From Symbiodinium natans (Eukaryota; Sar; Dinophyceae; Suessiales; Symbiodiniaceae), in contig CAJNDS010000424.1 in the NCBI GenBank assembly GCA_905221605.1, positions 252,478 to 316,477 of the forward strand: a stretch of DNA of 64,000 nt, given 5' to 3'. The notes beneath the pieces were generated by a model. The model had not been told where the DNA came from, made no database searches, and worked only from the letters and a program-made list of their open reading frames with translations. The translations under genes were made by a program, and so were the position numbers. Shown here piece by piece: positions 1 through 10,275 of this stretch. Numbering within the stretch: the first letter of the stretch is position 1; each line of letters begins with the position of its first letter.

Positions 1-63
1 TTCCGCCTGTGGTCCATCCGCTTGTGCCACCTGTCATCCTTTCGCCTGCGCAGGCTGGGCGGG

Positions 64-186
64 TTTAGGGTTTAGGGTTTAGGGTCTATAGGGTCTGGGG
101 TTTAGGGTCTGGGGTTTAGGGTTTAGGGTCTGGGGTTTAGGGTCTGGGGTTTAGGGTTTAGGGTTTAGGGTTTAGGGTTTAGGGTT
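64..186 (+). repeat. Interstitial telomere-type array (TTTAGGG with TCTGGGG variants)
   Basis: Degenerate TTTAGGG repeats mixed with GTCTGGGG units. The array lies inside a duplicated segment, and similar arrays recur through the whole window in both orientations. It is an interstitial array and not a chromosome end. Confidence 0.9.
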
Positions 187-221
187 TCTCCAACGTTCAT
201 GGTCGAGGGTTTTAGGGCGCT

Positions 222-336
222 CTTGGTAGCCCAGTGGTGCTTTTTTGCCCCCTTCTGTTGCTTCCACGTTCCCTTATACAGTAGCCTTTCCCCCAAAAGG
301 GTACCCGTAGCATCACATGGTTACTGGGATACCAAG
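222..336. mobile_element. Inverted-repeat element, family D
   Basis: The ends are CTTGGTAGCCCAGT at 222-235 and ACTGGGATACCAAG at 323-336, an inverted repeat with 13 of 14 positions matching. The interior carries CCCTTATA and AAAAGGGTACCCG. The same ends and interior are found at 39484-39600 and, nested in another element, at 55474-55587. The short length and lack of coding capacity fit a MITE-like non-autonomous DNA element. Confidence 0.75.
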
Positions 337-639
337 GGTTGGGGTTGAGAGCTTTAGAGTTTAGGGTTGAGGTGTGCGAGCTGCAGGGGTTTGTGGGTTT
401 GTGGGTTTAGGGTTTAGGGTTTAGGGTTTTGGTAGGGTCAGGCATGCAGGCATAGGGGTTCAAAGGCTTTAGGGTTGAAGCAGTTTCAATGCCCTTCCGC
501 CCGAACTCTCAATTTCTGCAGACGAAGCCCCTACACCCTTAAACCTGCAAACGCTTGAACCCTAAAGTTAGACAACGGCCCAGTGGCTCTGACCCAAAGC
601 AACGCGTGGCATCAGAAGGTTGATGAAGAAATGGGAAAA

Positions 640-1345
640 AAACGTTTGCGTTGCTACCCTATAAACCCTATAAACCGTATAAACCTATAAACCCTGTAAA
701 CGCTATAAGCCCTGCAAACCCTGTAAACCCTATAAACCCTGTAAACCCTGTAAACCCTGTAAACCCAATAAACCCAATAAACCCAAAACCCTAAACCTCT
801 GAATCCGAAACCCTAAACCCAACACCCAAACCCTAACCCCTGAAGCCAAAACCCTATTGGGCCATAGGTTGCGGTGCCACGCAAACGGATTTCCCAACTC
901 GAACCCCCAAACCCCCTGAACCCTGGCTCTGTTCCTGTGGGTGTGTCGCAGGATGCTACCACCACCACGATGCCCAAGACTCCATGGGGTGCCTGGAATG
1001 TTTAGGGTTTAGGGTTTAGGGTTTAGGGTTTAGGGTTTAGGGTTTAGGGTGCGTTTCTATAGGGGTTTCAGGGTTTAGGAAATTCGGGGTGGTCAGGGTT
1101 GAGACCAGTTGCCAAAAAGGGATGTTCAGGGTTGGTGGTTCAGGACAGACGCCAAACCCCACAACCCAAATCCCAACTTCATAAGCCCCTCAACCTTGAA
1201 TCTTAAAACCCACCAAATCCTAAACCTCCAAGCCCCCTAAGCCCTAAGCCCTAAACCCAAACCCTCAACCCTCAACCCCAAACCCCAAACCCCAAACCCA
1301 AAACCCAAAACCCCAAACCCTAAACCCTAAACCCCAAACCCTAAA
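640..1345. repeat. Repeat-only stretch with CCCTATAAA, CCCTGTAAA and CCCTAAA variants
   Basis: Between 650 and 850 are nine-base variants (CCCTATAAA, CCCTGTAAA). At 1001-1048 is a TTTAGGG block and at 1195-1350 degenerate CCCTAAA/CCCCAAA units. No gene is seen here. Confidence 0.8.
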
Positions 1346-1796
1346 CCCTAGCTGAAACCTAAGAAAGTTCGAAACAACTTCAGCTCCCGGCATGTCAGGA
1401 GTGCGAACCAACAGCAACGACCCCCGGAGCAGCGGGCTTGGCAAACTCTCCCCTTGGGATTTAGAGGTTTAGGGTTTAGGGTTTAGGGTTTGGGGTGTAG
1501 GGTTTAGGGTTTAGGGGACTTGGGGTTTGGGTTTCGAGGTGGAGCGTTTCACGTGTTATGTGCATGTTAGGCTTCTTATGGGGTTCAAGGGTAGTTACAG
1601 GTTGAAGCAGCCACGACGACCCCGCACTGCGCCCGGAAACCACCAAAGCCAACAAAAACCCTAAACCCTTAACCCTTAACCCTTAAACCCTTAACCCTTA
1701 ACCCTTAAAACCCTAAACCCTAACCGAAGCCCTCCTGAACAGTTGACGCGCGCCTTCTTGCCATTCGATCTCGACAACGAAACGGGGGTTTAGGGC

Positions 1797-1965
1797 CTAC
1801 CTGGGACTCTATTTACCTACAGTTTAGTGGTACTTACCCTTACTTAGCAGGTATAACCCATAAGGGGGTTTTCGAAAACAGGGGACCCCCAATATAAACC
1901 CCCAAATAGGAGGAGTCCCTTGTAGAAAGGACCCCAAAAGGGTACCCCTAGTTTCGTAAACCCCC
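1797..1965. mobile_element. Family F-like fragment adjoining a complete family G element
   Basis: ACCTGGGACTCTATTTACC at about 1797-1815 matches the left end of family F (47221-47352 and 61133-61250). Right after it, 1864-1965 is a family G element whose ends GGGGGTTTTCGAAAACAGGGG-like and CCCCTAGTTTCGTAAACCCCC-like are inverted repeats. Other G copies are at 17737-17835, 26066-26170, 38317-38416, 38735-38836 and about 56035-56127. Confidence 0.65.
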
Positions 1966-4190
1966 AGCAGGGTTGAGAGAGTAGGGGCAGGCTTCACTGC
2001 TCGAAGGCAGATGGTGAAATGCTGAACTGGCATCACCTGGCTTCACACATGTTCACACCTGTCCACCCAGGCCAACGCTTTGCGCCACCCGCGATGGCAC
2101 GCGACCCTATGCACCGGAGGGAGGGGCACGTGGTTCAAGGCTTTTCAGTCTTAGGTCGAGACGTCGAAATCTCAGGAAGGCCCACCCGCATCAGCCGGAA
2201 CCCAGGGTTTAGGGGTTTGGGATCTGAAAGGCAGAGGGAGGGCCTGTGTATCGGACGGAAGCTAAGTGCTTGCCCAGCTGTCCGAGGGTTCGAAACCAGC
2301 AAGTGGCTTGCCACATTGAAGCTCCTAAGAAGGCCCTTGTTCCCCTTTTTTGTTTAGGCTCCCTTATAATCCCCTTTACACCAAAACGGGTGCCCTTTTA
2401 GTACCTAGGCTACTCTTTGGGTCTAGGCTCGATGTCTGTGGGTCTGTCGAAACCTGGTGGTGCACCAGAAGAGCACACAAGCTAAGATTAACGTATGACT
2501 GGGTAGAAAAATTGCGGGATCGGAAACCTTCCTAAACCCGAAGCCCTAAATCCTAAGCCCTAACTCAATACAGCCTAGAATTCAACCCGACACCCTCGTC
2601 CCTAATCCCGAAAACCGCAAAGCCCTGACTCTACTCCAGGCCCAGAGAGGCCAGTCTCGCATCAGCACCACCCAGGCGCGGTGCTCAGAGCAGTCCGGTG
2701 TGGAAAAAAATGGCCACAACGGCTTGCCTGGGTGTTTCAGTTCAGGAAGTGCATCGATCTTAGGCGATGTTTTTGGGCAGAGTTTTGGGGCGCGTTTCTT
2801 GTTCTTTTTGCGCTTGTGGGCAGGGGGGCGGGGGGGGGGGAGGGGCGGGGGGGGCGGGCGGGGGGGTGGGCGAAAGTTTGAGGCGGGTCTAAGCCCTCCA
2901 GAAGTTTCCCGGACTTGTGAGCCATGTGAGCCATTTACTTCAACTCAGGCGGTTCTCACAGCCAGCAGCATTGGTAGCTGGCAGATTCATCAAGTATGCA
3001 GGCTCCAAGCACTGTCAACCACATACGATTTCTATATATTCTGCCTTGAGGGTTTCGGGTTTAGGGGGGCTGCCTTAAGCCTGCTTAGTGGATAAACTTG
3101 TTGGCGGCTGTCGACGGGCTTGGAAAATGCAGACTTGGCCCGGGATTTTGAGTGTCAATAGTACAAGTCGTTTCGTTGGCCCGCAACACTCCTTGATAAT
3201 ATAGACAACGTACTAGTGACGTGAATACGCCGAAAGAACCGCTTGTGTTGCATGATTTTGCTGGGTTCTTTGGAGTAGTCCTTTGTTCTTTTTGTGCGAA
3301 TTTTCTTCCATTACGAGTATGCCCGCCACATTAATATCATTGGCGTAGGCAGTGAGCGGCTAGAACTCCTAAATGGATCACTCATTGTTCATTGTTCCAA
3401 CCCGGCCCCCTCCCGGCATATCTTGAATCCTTTCAAAGACCATCATGCAAAGCAACATGTTTGCAAGGGGGGGGGGGGGGGGGTATTTCCAGCCGTGCAA
3501 GCTTACCAAGTTTGCAAAAGGGGGTGTACATTTTGGGGATGTTTTTTTTTTTTGAGGGTGGGGGGGGGGGGGGGGGTGGGGGGTGGGAGGAGTTGTCGTT
3601 GTTTGGGCTTAGAGTTTGCACTAGATCTTTCCAGGAAATCCTGTATTCTCACCATATTTCACCAAGCAAACGTTTTCTTTTTAATATGAACATTCCCATT
3701 CTCTCTACAATTTAGTGGAACACCTGTATGTTTTCTTCTTTTTTTAATCGGAAAACCTCAGTTTGCGCTTCTCTCTGTTTCTAATCGGAAGACTTGGTCT
3801 CTATTTGTGTGGGAAGACATTTATTTTCTGGTTGTCGGGCTTCGGCTTCTGGCTTATACGGTTCTCCGGAATTCTTTGTTGTTTTTTTTTTTGTTGGCTT
3901 CTCGGCTTCCTGGCTTTATGGCTTCTTGGCTTCCTAACTGTTAAAGTTTCTGGGCCCTCCGAGAGATAGGTATGTTTATCAAAGCTGCGAAAATTTTAAT
4001 GGCCGAGAGAAATGCTCTTTAATATTGGAAAATCTGCAAAAAGGTGAAACTTTCAATAACTCAATATTTAAAGGGCCTTCTTATTGCGCCTTTAAGAGTT
4101 TGAAGGCCAATGCGTTTTTACCATAAGCAACGACAGCCGTCAAATAGTACATAAAGGTCCTACATACAAAGCTCTATAAAACCTGAACAT
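1966..4190. other. Gene-poor stretch with G-runs and an AT-richer segment
   Basis: 2328-2410 holds a degenerate piece resembling the family D interior. Long G-runs occur at 2823-2872, 3467-3483 and 3556-3590. About 3100-4190 is clearly more AT-rich than its surroundings and has no telomere-type arrays. Short reading frames exist, but none shows a recognisable motif or conservation elsewhere in the window. Confidence 0.5.
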
Positions 4191-4264
4191 ACAGCACTGA
4201 GCCTCAACAGCTCCGAAACGTGCACTCCTAGTTGCTAAACCCTTGACTCTGGTGCGAAGGTCAG

Positions 4265-4600
4265 TCCGTGTGTGATCCTTCCGCGTGTGGTTCCTCCGCC
4301 AGTGGTCGTCCTTCCACCCGTCATCCTTCCACGCGTACAGGCAGGGGCGTTCGGGTTGAGAGCTTGAGAGTTTCAGGGCTGAGGATTGCGAGCTTTGGGG
4401 TTTTATGGGTTTGGGTAAGGGTCAGACATGCCGGCAAAGGGGTTCAAAGGCTTTAGGGTTGAAGCAGTTTCAGCGCCCTTCCGCCCTAATCCGAACTCTC
4501 AGTTTCTGCAGGACCCGCAAAACCCTTGAACCAGAGAATTTGCGGACCAGCAGCTCTGACCCAGGGAACTCGTGGCATCAGAAGCTAGGAAGTACAGTCA
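4265..4600. repeat. Duplicated segment, copy 2 (partner 1-640)
   Basis: This collinear relative of 1-640 includes the GTCAGACATGCCGGCA region, the GGTTCAAAGGCTTTAGGG block and CTCAGTTTCTGCAG. It lacks the arrays and the family D element present in copy 1, so it shows the uninterrupted arrangement. Confidence 0.7.
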
Positions 4601-4790
4601 GTTCAGTCAATAAGGGCGCATGAACGTATGATTGTATAAGGCCGTGTGTTCTCGTTTCCCCTTGGCATGCTTTCTAGTTTTTGTCATGCATGCTTTTACC
4701 ATTGTTAAGCCGGCTTTTGGGAAGTGAAGAGAGTAAGTGAATGCATTTAGAAGTGAAAGAAGTAAATGAGTGAACGCATGAAATGCTACC

Positions 4791-5120
4791 CGAAACCCTA
4801 AGCCCTAAACCTCTGAACCCGAAACCCGAAACCCTAAACCCTAAACCCTAAACCCTAAACACTAAACGCTCAACCCTAAACCCTAAACCCTAAACCCTAA
4901 ACCCTAAACCCTAAACCCTAAACCCTAAACCCTAAACCCTAAACCCTAAACCCTAAACCCTAAACCCTAAACCCTAAACCCTAAACCCTAAACCCTAAAC
5001 CCGAAACCATAAACCCTAAACCCGAAACCCTAAACCCTAAACCCTAAACCCTAAACCCTAAACCCTAAACCCTAAACCCTAAACCCTAAACCCTAAACCC
5101 TAAACCCTAAACCCCAACCC
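4791..5120 (-). repeat. Long interstitial telomere-type array (CCCTAAA)n
   Basis: About 330 bases of CCCTAAA units, nearly perfect for long stretches, with a few CCCGAAA, CACTAAA and CCATAAA variants. It is one of the longest arrays in the window. Confidence 0.95.
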
Positions 5121-5237
5121 AAGAACCCAAAACCCTGCACCTTCGGGCCTACGGCCGTGTTGACTTCTGCTGCTGCTTGGCAACACTGGGCTGCTCACGC
5201 GCAGGGTCCCCCATCCCCCCCCGAAACTCGCCCCCAA

Positions 5238-5372
5238 GACTTACCCCCAAGGGTTACCCCCAAGGGTTACCCCCAAGGGTTACCCCCAAGGGTTACCCAC
5301 AAGGGTTACCCACAAGGGTTACCCACAAGGGTTACCCACAAGGGTTACCCACAAGGGTTACTCCACAAGGGT
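5238..5372 (+). repeat. 12-bp minisatellite, unit like CCCCAAGGGTTA
   Basis: About eleven tandem 12-base units alternate between ...ACCCCCAAGGGTT... and ...ACCCACAAGGGTT.... Each unit contains ACCC and GGGT arms, so it is a small imperfect palindrome. The frame reads as repeated PKGYPQGL-like peptides, but with no coding context this looks like a by-product of the repeat. Confidence 0.9.
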
Positions 5373-5696
5373 TTAGGGTTTAGGGCTTAGGGTTTCGGGT
5401 TCCCTTCAACCCCAAACCTTAAACTCTAAACCCTAAACCTTATAAGGGTTGGTGGTCTCTTTAAGTAGGGTTTCTGCTTTGTAGGGGTGTTCTAACTAGG
5501 GTATCTAGGGCTATATTATGGTATAAGGGTAACAGATAAAGAGGCCACCGGCCTTTATAACCTAAACCCTAAACCCTCCCTAACATAGTGGCAAAGTTGG
5601 GGGCTACCCCTTTGTGGGGAGGCTTGAGGACCCTTCGAAAGCACCGTGATTCTGAAGCAGATCCACCGATGTTGCCCTAAACCCTCAGCCAGAAAG

Positions 5697-5796
5697 TGTT
5701 TCGGGTCTAGGGTTTAGGGTTTAGGGTTTAGGGTTTGGGGTTTAGGGTTTAGGGTTTAGGGTTTAGGGTTTAGGGTTTAGGGTTTAGGGTTTAGGG
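5697..5796 (+). repeat. Interstitial telomere-type array (TTTAGGG)n
   Basis: About fourteen TTTAGGG units, immediately upstream of the first of the two direct repeats that bracket the mucin-like gene. Confidence 0.95.
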
Positions 5797-5816
5797 GCCA
5801 GTAAACCCTAAACCCT

Positions 5817-5898
5817 ACTTGGAAGCTTGCAAGCCTACTTAGTAGCCCCTAGAAACCCCTTTACCGACTTACTAACCCTACTTAAAGGGCTGCCAAGT
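5817..5898. mobile_element. Inverted-repeat element, family H, copy 1
   Basis: 82-bp element with ends ACTTGGAAGC and GCTGCCAAGT, an imperfect inverted repeat. The interior has GCCTACTTAGTAGCCCCTAG and ACTTAAAGG. Copy 2 at 8201-8301 has perfect 10-bp inverted ends. Confidence 0.7.
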
Positions 5899-6374
5899 AC
5901 ACCGACCCCAGCACCCCAAACATCCCTAAACCCTGAACCCTCAGCCCCAGCACCCCCATGGCCCCAAGCCTAGGGTCCAAGTGTCCTGCGCGCAGGTGCT
6001 CGTGCGCGTGTGACCAGGGAAGCGGCGGAGGGAAAAGAGTGCAACCATTGCATGCAGAGCTTTCGCAAGCCAGTTGCCCCGCAACACTTTGATGTCTGGG
6101 GATGAGGACGATTCCCTAGACCCTGAACCCTGAACTCGCCACCCCGTGTAGCAAGGAGCAAAACCTTCTCCATGGCACCGAGTTGGCAGACAAAGAAGAT
6201 GTCAGGCCGGCTCTCTCTCTGAGCTTTCTTCCTCCTCTTCGCTTTCTGCCCACGAGCTGAGGTACCGCGACCCTGAGCTGTAAGCATCCTTAGGGTTGAG
6301 GGTTTTTTGGGTTTACGGTTTCTGGTAGGGGTATTACAGCAGTGTTGGAGCTGTGTCTTCTTCGCTCTGGAGCG
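5817..6374 (+). repeat. Direct repeat left of the mucin-like gene (partner 8201-8684)
   Basis: This is collinear with 8201-8684. Shared blocks are a family H element at the left edge, CACTTTGATGTCTGGGGATG, GGCACCGAGTTGGCAGACAA, AGCATCCTTAGGGTTGAGGG and GTTGGAGCTGTGTCTTCTTC. The shared part may contain an exon: the + frame reads MSGDEDDSL and later NLLHGTELADKEDVRPA in both copies, but this copy has a stop between them (CCCTGA). The function is unknown. Confidence 0.85.
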
Positions 6375-6590
6375 GCCTCACACGCTAAATCCTAAAACCT
6401 AAACCCTACCTGGTAAGTTCCCTGAATCGCGGTCCCGGTTGGGTACCTGTTTCGATACGGGCCCTTAATGTACCTTCACAATCCAGTTGACACCTTCTTC
6501 ATGCGAGAGTGGGGAGACCTTAAGGCTTGGGCTCAAGGAAGTCTGTGAAAAGTCTCGAACATCTACCTGGAATCTACCTTTCAAGCGAGG

Positions 6591-6782
6591 ATGATTCGCA
6601 CGTTGCTTCTGCTGTCGCTGGCAGGCTTGACTGCGTCGCAGACATGCTGGGCTGGCATCCCGTCCGGTCTGACCTCCACTCCGGGAATGTTGGTAAAGAC
6701 CATGGGCACCGATACTACAGCATGCCCGACCACGACGACGACTACGACCACCACGACAACAACCACGACTACCACCACCACC

Positions 6783-6835
<53 letters not shown>

Positions 6836-7664
6836 TACCACCACGACGACCACAACGACGACGACGACCACCACCACCACTACCACCACCAGCACCACCA
6901 CCACCACCACCTCTACCACCACAACCACCACGACCACCACGACCACCACCACCACAACCACCACCACCACAACCTCGGCGCCCACCTGTGATCCCACTTT
7001 CAGTTTGCGCATGTCTGGCACGGACAAGTTCAGCGGCTTGGACCGCGCGGCCAGCTCAGGTTGCAACAGCCTGGGCTACGGATCAACCTGCAACGTGACC
7101 TTCACTGCACAGACCAGCGGAGTGGCCAAGTGCGTTGCAGCCGGCACCTACACCTTCTACTGCCCGGATGCGGCTGGCTTGTCAACCGAATTGTTGGCCC
7201 AGGAGGCCTACCTACAGTGCAAGGTGTGCGGAGCGACCTTCACAGATACCGACGAGAGTACAGGGAGCTATGCGGGTGTGGTCTACTGGGGACCGAACAT
7301 GCTCAATGGCGTTGTGGATGAGAGCTTTGTGGACTACTATGCCATCGTCCCAGTGGACGATTGCGGCATCCCTCAATCAAACCTCCTGGGATGGGTTGGG
7401 AAGAAGACCCCCGCCGCCACGTGCTGCGACAACATGAAGTATTCCGCCACCATTACCCTGAGCGGCTACAGCAAGATCATGGTAGCCCCCGGTTCCTACC
7501 CCTCCACCATGAACTTCCTAAATGACGGTGTGGTGATTGATCTGGTAGACGCCACGACAACCACCACAACTTCCGGCGGCATGGGTGGCGGCATCAGCGG
7601 CGCCTCAGCCATGCAGATGGCCCCAATAACCTTGCTAGTTGGGCAGCTTGCGGTCTTCAACTGA
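6591..7664 (+). CDS. Secreted threonine-rich mucin-like protein, intronless
   Basis: A single uninterrupted 357-residue frame. Residues 1-16 (MIRTLLLLSLAGLTAS) form a clear secretion signal. Residues about 47-128 are almost pure threonine with rare serine, an expected site of dense O-glycosylation. Residues about 133-325 form a cysteine-containing domain (WGPNMLNGVVDESF and YYAIVPVDDCG are its most distinctive stretches), followed by a second short TTTTTT tract. The last ~17 residues are hydrophobic after a Gly/Ser-rich linker, which could be a GPI-anchor signal. I know of no named family for the domain. The threonine tract mixes ACC, ACG, ACA and ACT codons, so it is not a pure triplet repeat. 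The start is the only Met before the signal peptide. It is the one clearly intronless gene here, so it may be a retrocopy. The Asp/His and Val runs in other frames are shadows of this tract. Confidence 0.85.
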
Positions 7665-8030
7665 TGGGCCTCTCATGAGTCCCTGTAGCAAAATAGTCTC
7701 CTGGAGTGCAAAATGCCCAGAATTTGCGACGCAAGCCGCAAGATCGCAAGCCAGTGCGGCTTTGAGATAGGAGAGTGCAGTGGAAGTTGGTCCACGTCAC
7801 GTGTGCTTTTGCATGGCTTGGATCTTGCGGCCCTCCCGACTAAAAAGTTGCGGCTCGCATGTTTCACTTAAGAGCAGCACACAACGAACATCGAAAAGTG
7901 CTGAGCTAAGAGCCTTTCACTCGGACCTGGGCCTGGACACCAGCCAGGCTCTTGTGCACGAAATCCGGGCCAAGCGAGGGGAGCTGCACAGGCCTCAGAT
8001 GCTTCACAGCCTTTCACAGCTTCACAGAGG

Positions 8031-8082
<52 letters not shown>

Positions 8083-8200
8083 GACACTTTCAGTGCACAG
8101 GAAGGAAGGAGAGAGCGGAAGATATGCAGGAGGAGGCCAGCCGATCATAGCCGCGCACCACGGACATCATTTGTGACACCTTAGCCCAGCCAGCAGGTAG
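7665..8200 (+). other. 3' flank of the mucin-like gene with a GA microsatellite
   Basis: Unique sequence downstream of the TGA stop. A (GA)n run at 8033-8072 is the only repeat. No polyadenylation signal or further gene is evident. Confidence 0.6.
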
Positions 8201-8684
8201 ACTTGGAAGCTTGTAAGTCTACTCCTTAGCCCCTAGAAGCCCTTTAACAACCCGTAACCCAACTTACTGACCCTACTTACTCAGTTAAAGGGCTTCCAAG
8301 TAAACCCACCCCAGCACCCTGAACCCTGAACTCTGAACCCTCAACCCCAGCACCCCTAAGCCCCAAACCCTAGGCGGCGAAGGGAAAAGGGTGCAGCCAT
8401 TGCTTGACCCGCAACACTTTGATGTCTGGGGATGAGGACGATTCCCTAATCCTGAACCCGGAACTCGCCACCCCGTGTAGCAAGGAGCAAAACCTTCTCC
8501 ATGGCACCGAGTTGGCAGACAAAGAAGATGTCAGGCCGGCTCTCTCTCTCTGAGCTTTCTTCCTCCCTCTTCGCTTCCTGAGCTGTAAGCATCCTTAGGG
8601 TTGAGGGTTTTTTGGGTTTACGGTGTCATGTAGAGAGGGATTACAGCAGTGTTGGAGCTGTGTCTTCTTCGCTCTGGAGCGGCA
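8201..8684 (+). repeat. Direct repeat right of the mucin-like gene (partner 5817-6374)
   Basis: Same order of blocks as the left copy, starting with a complete family H element (8201-8301, ends ACTTGGAAGC and GCTTCCAAGT). In this copy the stretch from MSGDEDDSL to NLLHGTELADKEDVRPA has no stop, unlike the left copy, so this copy is closer to an intact exon if the segment is coding. Confidence 0.85.
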
Positions 8685-8929
8685 GAGATTGCACGGGAAG
8701 AGCTTCGTGACTGTGCTCAGGCCACAATGAGACACCAACTGCCGACGATTCATACTGTTGCTGAGGGAGAGCCGATTTAGAAAAACAATAAAACCACAAA
8801 TATAGCTTGCTGATGAACGCCGGCGCTTGTGCTGCTGTGCCAAGCCTGGCATCACGTTCCACGTTTCCCTCATGGCATGACAGGTCCGGGTGCCAGGGAC
8901 TCCATATAACCTTCACTTAACTATGTGAA

Positions 8930-9012
8930 GGGTTTAGGGTTTAGGGTTTAGGGTTTAGGGTTTAGGGTTTAGGGTTTAGGGTTTAGGGTTTAGGGTTTAG
9001 GGTTTAGGGTTC
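8930..9012 (+). repeat. Interstitial telomere-type array (TTTAGGG)n
   Basis: About twelve perfect TTTAGGG units inside spacer module copy 1, at a place where copies 2 and 3 have none. Confidence 0.95.
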
Positions 9013-9244
9013 ATGTCGTTGGATTGGCCGAGATCTCGGACCCGAACGGCCTGGGTATGTGCGCGCGTCAATATCATCATTTGCTCCGTTTCGGGCTTAA
9101 GTCCGAAGGGCTAGCGGCCAAAGGTGTATACTTAGGCTGGCTTTGGAATCAGAAAACCCGAAGCCGAAGCTGCATCTGTTCGAGACCTTTGTGCCGCTGC
9201 ATGAGATATGTGCTGCATCCCACTTCCCGCGACATCGCGCAGGG

Positions 9245-9293
9245 AAGCGGCAACTAACACAGCGCACCCGGTGCGCTGTGTTAGTTGCCGCTT
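9245..9293. repeat. Perfect palindrome, 24-bp arms and 1-bp spacer
   Basis: AAGCGGCAACTAACAC... on the left is exactly repeated in inverted orientation as ...GTGTTAGTTGCCGCTT on the right, with one C at the centre. Similarity continues imperfectly outward (CGCGCAGGG against CGCGCAAGC). Module copies 2-4 carry only the left arm, so this is a local inverted duplication. Confidence 0.97.
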
Positions 9294-10275
9294 GCTTGCG
9301 CGACGTGGTGGCGCACCGGTTCCCAACGGCTCGGGTTAAAATGGGTGGCTCACTTGCAAGTTCGCAATCCTCCAACTCAGACTTAAGGGCCTGTAGGGTT
9401 CTAGGCAGGGGGTGTGGGGTTTTGGTGAGGTGAGCGGGCATAACTACAATTCTGCCTGCCTTTGGTCATACCGTCAGGAAGACCCCTTGAAACCCGGCAA
9501 TCCGGAAGCCCAAGCCCTATACAGCCTATACCCTTGAATTCAATTAGGGCTTATTATGTCCTGAGTTTACTATTCGAGCAGGTGGCCTTGAACCTGGTTG
9601 GGATGATTTAGTTCCCTATAAGGACTGTGCTGACGGGTAAAACCCTCCCCAAACCCAGAGCCACAGCATTGAAACCCTGAACACCCTAAACCGAGCATAG
9701 AATGAATGCATGCAGGCCGTACAGGTGAGCAGAAGTACAGGCATTCGCAGAAGGGTTTTTCGGAGCAACAGATGGTGATCAAGCGGGCATGTGATGAGAC
9801 TCCTGATACGGATCATGTTTAATTTGCCCGCTCTCTAACTTAAACCTGCGAACCTAAAAACCCCTGAAGGAACCCTAAACTCCCGAGCCAAGCTTGGCAC
9901 TACGGGATGCAGGCACACGTAATCCCTCCGCCACCAGTACCAGAGCATTGCAATCCAAATCTCCCCAGATTTCGCTTCCAGTGTCGGGACAGTAGGTTGG
10001 GAGGCCAATGGCAAGTCATGATTCCCAGAGCCTTTTTCAAACCCTAAGCACGAAAGATTCCAAGCATGAATGAAGCGCGTCGACGCCGGCTCCAAAGGCT
10101 AATCGCGCAGGATCGAAGCGTCGTCACCATGGCCTTTCGAGGTTTCAGATGCCATTGCGTTTAGCCTTCTCAGGGTGTAGAGTGGAGATTTTTAAGAATT
10201 TTTGAGCGATTCAGAATGTTAAGGGCTTGTTTCATATATTTTCCTGCACAGTACAAGCTTGGCACCTACGAAGAT

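Larger units (their letters stand above)
1..640. repeat. Duplicated segment, copy 1 (partner 4265-4600)
   Basis: Several stretches recur in order near 4.3-4.6 kb: the CTGTCATCCTTTCGCCTGCG-like start, 'tcaggcatgcaggcataggggttcaaaggc', the TTTAGGGTTGAAGCAGTTTCA block, CAATTTCTGCAG and 'gtggcatcagaag'. Copy 1 also contains telomere-type arrays (64-186, 406-428) and an inverted-repeat element (222-336) that copy 2 lacks. This is therefore an older duplication later expanded by repeats. No convincing coding frame is seen. Confidence 0.7.
8816..9790 (+). repeat. Spacer module XM, copy 1
   Basis: This segment is related to 26805-27737, 27858-28850 and 46946-48400. Shared blocks include ATGAACGCCGGxGCTxGTGC, GACCCGAACGGCCTG, TTCGGGCT..AAG, GGCCAAAGGTG, AAGTTCGCAATCCTCCA and GGACAGTAxGTTGG. 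The other copies directly follow a phosphatase stop codon, so the module looks like 3' flank and spacer, perhaps with first exons of the next gene (the frame DPNGLRPFGVHIFRC is open in copy 3). In this copy it is interrupted by an 11-unit TTTAGGG array (8930-9012) and a palindrome (9245-9293). Confidence 0.75.

Noticed and set aside
64-186. A chromosome end or telomere at the left edge
   Set aside because: Unique sequence lies on both sides, units are degenerate, and comparable arrays in both orientations are spread over the whole window.
5157-5390. PKGYPQGL repeat proteins in two overlapping frames
   Set aside because: A 12-base repeat keeps every frame open; no splice sites, start context or conservation supports coding.
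6581-7066. Poly-valine frame on the - strand and the Asp/His-rich frame on the + strand
   Set aside because: Both are alternative-frame readings of the threonine tract of the 6591-7664 gene.
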